Of a DNA stretch of 64,000 nucleotides, positions 60,502 through 64,000 are shown piece by piece. This DNA is from Nageia nagi (lineage: Eukaryota > Pinophyta). Numbering within the stretch: position 1 is the stretch's first letter; each line of letters starts with the position of its first letter. A program made the translations under genes and the position numbers. Location: assembly GCA_050084985.1 (NCBI GenBank), contig JBITNC010000001.1, forward strand, positions 31,620,001-31,684,000. The letters run 5' to 3'. The notes below the pieces were generated by a model. It was not told the origin of the DNA. It ran no database searches and saw only the letters and a program-made list of their open reading frames with translations.

Positions 60502-60880
60502 TGAACTACTATTGATCAGGATGATGTAACTTAACGATTTGGTTTGGTGAGTTCTCCATTACTCAATAATAGTAGCATTCTTGAAAGAGAAAAAGTGGTG
60601 GGACAATATGCTCATGGGGTTTTCTACTCAATATTCAAGTTATAGGTCAGTTCTTATCTATGAAAAAGGTCAAAAGTTACAAGAAAGATATAAAATAGGT
60701 AAAACATAATAGGAAAGAGATCAAAACCTAAACTATTTAACAAAGAAAACAAATAACATGAAAAATAAACTAAACTAGTTAGCCTAGGTATCATTGCATA
60801 GGAAGTAATCCATGGCCAAGACTAAGAATAGACTAAGTACCTTTTTCTTGGAGTCTTGCAATTACAATACACAACCATAA
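60502..60880 (-). repeat. Element B 5' LTR (right end), truncated
   Basis: It aligns with 45,351-45,700 but stops at CACAACCATAA, after which sequence belongs to the Copia gag relic. The missing outer end removed its promoter-proximal U3 start. Confidence 0.8.
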
Positions 60881-60884
60881 GTGA

Positions 60885-61756
60885 AACCTTGGTAGCAATC
60901 ACAAAGTTCTCTTTCAAGTGGATCTTATTCTTAGAAACAATTTACAAACACCTTTTCAAGACCATCTTCAAGTTCATCTTTGTCTCTACATGAAGAAAAT
61001 CCTCTTTTTCCTCTAGAAGCATATACTCCTCTTGGATTTAGTTTTTTCTCATAGACTTCCCAAGTCTCTTTTTAAAAAATATCATCTTCATAGGGATTAC
61101 AAAACAAGGGCTCATCATCCTTGTTTCTTAATTGTTGTAGGAGGTGTTCTGCATCCACCACATCTAGGTGGTCTTTTTCTTCAATATAACTCTCCTCAAT
61201 GAGAGTTTCATAATATTTGATCTTGTTTTCATCCTCTTCTCCATGAAGGGATTCTTCACATTCTTTTGTACAAGGCTTCTTTTTAAATACATCTTCCTCA
61301 TATAGGAAGAATTCACCATCACAAGACATGTCTTCATATGAGTCTTCCCAAGACTCATCAAAAGCTCCTTCAAAAGGATGTTCAAAGTCATCTTAAAGAA
61401 AGCAAGGCTCATACTCACTTTGGATATTGATATATATTGCTTTATGAGTGGCTTCATGAAAGTCATAAGCATTATTCAACACATTCCATGCACTTGTGGC
61501 TATCTTACAATTAGCTATGAGAGGAAAAATACTTTTTTCAACTCCTCTCCTCAAATCCATAAGAGCTAAGCAATTTACATTATGTTCTATTCTCTCTTTT
61601 CCTTATAGCTTGCTCCATATGGGTTATTCATACTCATCTTCAATGGTTTCCCATAAACCTTTGGCAATCAAAAAATGATACATTATTATGCTCTATCAAG
61701 CATAATTTTCTTCATTGAAACTTGTCACCTTCAAGTTTGTAAACATATTTGCCATC
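60885..61756 (-). pseudogene. Copia-type gag relic with an acidic C-terminal region
   Basis: The minus-strand start MMANMFTNLKVTSFNEENYA at about 61,756, then FLIAKGLWETIEDEYE, ALMDLRRGVEKSIFPLIANC and ATSAWNVLNNAY (near 61,490) match the N-terminal gag (DUF4219/UBN2) layout of Copia elements. After that the expected rest of UBN2 is not found. Instead a Glu/Asp/Lys-rich stretch runs through 61,329-61,072 (EEDENKIKYYETLIEESYIEE) and then SRGKRGFSSCRDKDELEDG. About five stops occur. The relic ends at the element B junction. It may be an atypical gag or a gag-derived host gene. Confidence 0.6.
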
Positions 61757-61869
61757 ATGACCTTACACTAAAAAACCTTTAACTTTATTAGTGTGCTTTG
61801 GAAAATAAAGAAATTATACTTCAATAAGAAATAAAGTAAGATTATATATTTAGGTCAAACCAATCCAAC

Positions 61870-62040
61870 TCTTCTTCCATCAGTTCATTTTCTTGAGATG
61901 CAGTATCATTATCATTGATTATCACAATTTTTGGAGTAGATGGAGAGAGATCTTCATCACTATCATTGATTGTAATAATCTTGCATTGCATCCACTAATT
62001 ATAATCAACAAAAGCCCTAATTTTTGACCTAAATGTTTTT
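61870..62040 (-). pseudogene. Short acidic reading with duplicated hydrophobic-acidic motif
   Basis: One minus-strand frame reads about 55 codons with a single stop: SKIRAFVDYN, stop, WMQCKIITINDSDEDLSPS, then PKIVIINDND and ENELMEEELDWFDL. The two K-I-(I/V)-x-I-N-D-(S/N)-D copies resemble SUMO-interacting motifs, but this is only pattern resemblance. Its first part overlaps repeat H2, and the equivalent bases in H1 read KILVDENKWM. It lies between H2 and the gag relic. Confidence 0.35.
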
Positions 62041-64000
62041 TATTATAACACTCGAATGATCTAGGAATGAATTAGGTGATTCCACATGAATTTGATATGC
62101 TACTAGCTAGCTCAGCACTCACATGGCAAGATTGGCCAAGAACTTGGGGTAACCAACCTTGATAAATTTTTTTAGTGTTCACTTTTCAACACTTACCCTA
62201 TTGAAAAGATGCATCAAAAGTAATCTCACCATTCTTATTCCACATCTCATGTGCAATAGGATTTTTTATTACAATGTAGTGGTTTTCTACTCAGGGCCCA
62301 TAACACCCAAGAGATCGCACTTCCACCAAGTTAGTCATCATCTCCTAATGATAACCCTCTATCTCATAGGAGTAGTTAACTTATCATAGGTAAGCTTCCT
62401 TATGAGCGAGTAGCATTACCTATGGAATAATTTTCATATCCCTATCTGCTAACTATAAGTGATATGATTACTAATTACCCTCACCCAGTAATAGTAGTTT
62501 TTACAATTGCTACCTCCACCTGACTCGCTTTTTAGGGAATATTAATACTAACTTGCCCATAACTATCAACTAGTCCCACCATGTGGTTCAACATCCCCAT
62601 GCCCATAACTTGGGGAGCCATGAATATTAAACAATATTCTTGAGTGATTATTTAGTCTAATATATTCTTAAATATGTTGACAAAAGAACCACCTATGTCC
62701 TACTAACCATATACTAATATTTTCAAATAGTGAAGTGCATATAAGACAAGTTCTAAGGTTTAACACCATTCATCCTTACCCATGAGGAGTACCTCGAAAG
62801 TCTTAGTTATGGCTTACATAGAAGGCATATATTTTCTTGTTTTATCCCATATGCATTGTATCATGTATATGCATCTATTTTTTGAAAGATCTCATAAAGT
62901 AACAAGTTGTGAGAAAGGATCTTGCCACTATTGCTTCAAAAGTAATGTGGCACTAAGTGGTCCTCATGCAAAGAATATTTGTTTTGTTTGTTGTCTAGAA
63001 AGGTAGGTTTACTTGGCAAAGGTTCTTCATCACATTTCTTGCATTCGCCCAAAAAAATTTTTGAATTGTTCCATTTATCTCATGGGGTGCCATTGATATC
63101 CAATTTGATTCCAAGGAACCCTAAGATATCCCAAATGCTTGCAATTTGTCATTTGGAACTTTAATTCTAGTTTAAGGTTGATTCTAAGTTGTTGGGATAA
63201 TTTTGCACTTATCATGATTAACAATCTAATCCATCTATGACTACTACCTAACAAGTATTAATCCTTACTTATTTTTACCAAAGCATTAATCTTAACATCT
63301 AATAATCATGATGTTGTTATTAAAGAGAAAATAAATCATCTACCTTTCATTTATCATTCAATATACTAACAAGATTTAAATACAACATAATCCTCATTAA
63401 GCATTTCTAAGTTAATAATCAATTACGAGAAGTTTGAATACATCTTATAACTTCATTTGTAAACATCTAGGGTAATGAAATAGCTTCTATAAAATTTTTA
63501 CAAGAATATTATTACATCATAAGGCTAATAAAATGATTTTGTAATTTGTCATCATCATCTTGTAATAAAAATATAGTTTAACATGTTATTTAGTAAATCA
63601 TTCTTTGCCTTTTCATGGGACATACCTAATGATCTTCAAGCAATGAGCATCAAGCATCTCCATAATTCTTCATGCAATGAGCATCAAACATCCCTTGGTA
63701 CTTGGTGGGTGGATCGAGTACTAGGAAGGAGGAGGATTAGGACATCCCTTTATATTTTATGAACATAATGTAATGCATTCATTAACTTAAGACCTCGAAA
63801 GGATTTTAGGTCCTATTTGGACTACCTCTCTTCCTTGGTAATGAATCAACTTATACTTCACATATAAATATAAATTTTCATTCTTATAAATGTCAAAACA
63901 TTTAAATCTCCCATTTTCTTTTATAACCCTTTTTTTGTGTGTTGATAATTATGGTGTTATTAATAATTAGAATTCATTCCATGAATTTATAATAATAAGT
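61982..64000 (-). repeat. Repeat H2: second copy of H1, runs off the window
   Basis: It aligns with 39,353-41,290 in direct orientation. Its position directly upstream (minus strand) of the Copia gag relic fits a 5' LTR plus leader. H1 would be the partner LTR or an independent solo LTR. Short open frames within are chance frames. Confidence 0.6.

Larger units (their letters stand above)
45351..60880 (-). mobile_element. Element B: Ty3/gypsy retrotransposon of the element A family, with nested element I
   Basis: Left LTR 45,351-45,800 and right LTR 60,502-60,880 align with each other and with the LTR of element A. Between them, right to left, lie PBS, gag, protease, RT, RNase H, integrase and the extra ORF, colinear with A, interrupted by element I at 51,575-56,320. 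The right LTR stops about 70-80 bases short of the left one at a junction with the Copia gag relic, so the outer right end was lost by deletion or recombination, and no target duplication can be read. Confidence 0.88.

Overview
The window looks like nuclear intergenic DNA from a large, repeat-rich plant genome. It is very AT-rich and CpG-poor, and it is filled with old, nested retrotransposons. A gymnosperm or other large-genome vascular plant fits best, but this is an inference from element types and decay style, not a species call. No intact host gene, tRNA, rRNA, operon or CRISPR array was found. Almost every coding block is a pseudogene broken by TAA/TAG/TGA at expected Gln, Trp or Arg positions and by frameshifts.

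Layout. 1-9,655: minus-strand Ty3/gypsy element A (5' LTR at its right end, gag, protease, RT/RNase H, integrase, then a long extra 3' ORF); its 3' LTR lies left of the window. 9,655-10,880: spacer with a 100-bp tandem repeat. 10,880-14,960: minus-strand L1-type LINE (ORF1, endonuclease/RT ORF2). 15,640-17,790: plus-strand hAT-type transposase relic. 18,290-18,730: small CpG-retaining islet. 19,511-28,545: element F, a complete but dead plus-strand Tat-like Ty3/gypsy element with 0.62-kb LTRs, an ATATG target-site duplication and a second RNase H domain. 28,740-29,110: PPR-like gene relic. 29,110-34,360: noncoding DNA with an 80-bp tandem repeat. 34,360-36,540: unidentified decayed minus-strand ORF. 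36,811-39,340 and 44,400-45,350: plus-strand Ty3/gypsy relic C, interrupted between protease and RT by a roughly 2-kb repeat (H1) and unrecognised sequence. 45,351-60,880: element B, a second member of the A family, inserted into C. 51,575-56,320: element I, a compact non-autonomous LTR element inserted into B. 60,885-62,040: minus-strand Copia-type gag relic with an unusual acidic tail. 61,982-64,000: repeat H2, a second copy of H1.

The elements record an order of events: C is oldest, B inserted into C, and I inserted into B. Element A supplies the empty-site sequence that proves the I insertion. Elements I and F share their LTR ends, primer-binding site and a terminal hairpin, so I was probably mobilised by F-type machinery. 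The points most worth a second look are this I/F relationship with its covarying hairpin, the unknown ORF inside I with an in-frame 72-codon duplication, and the paired extra 3' ORFs of A and B.
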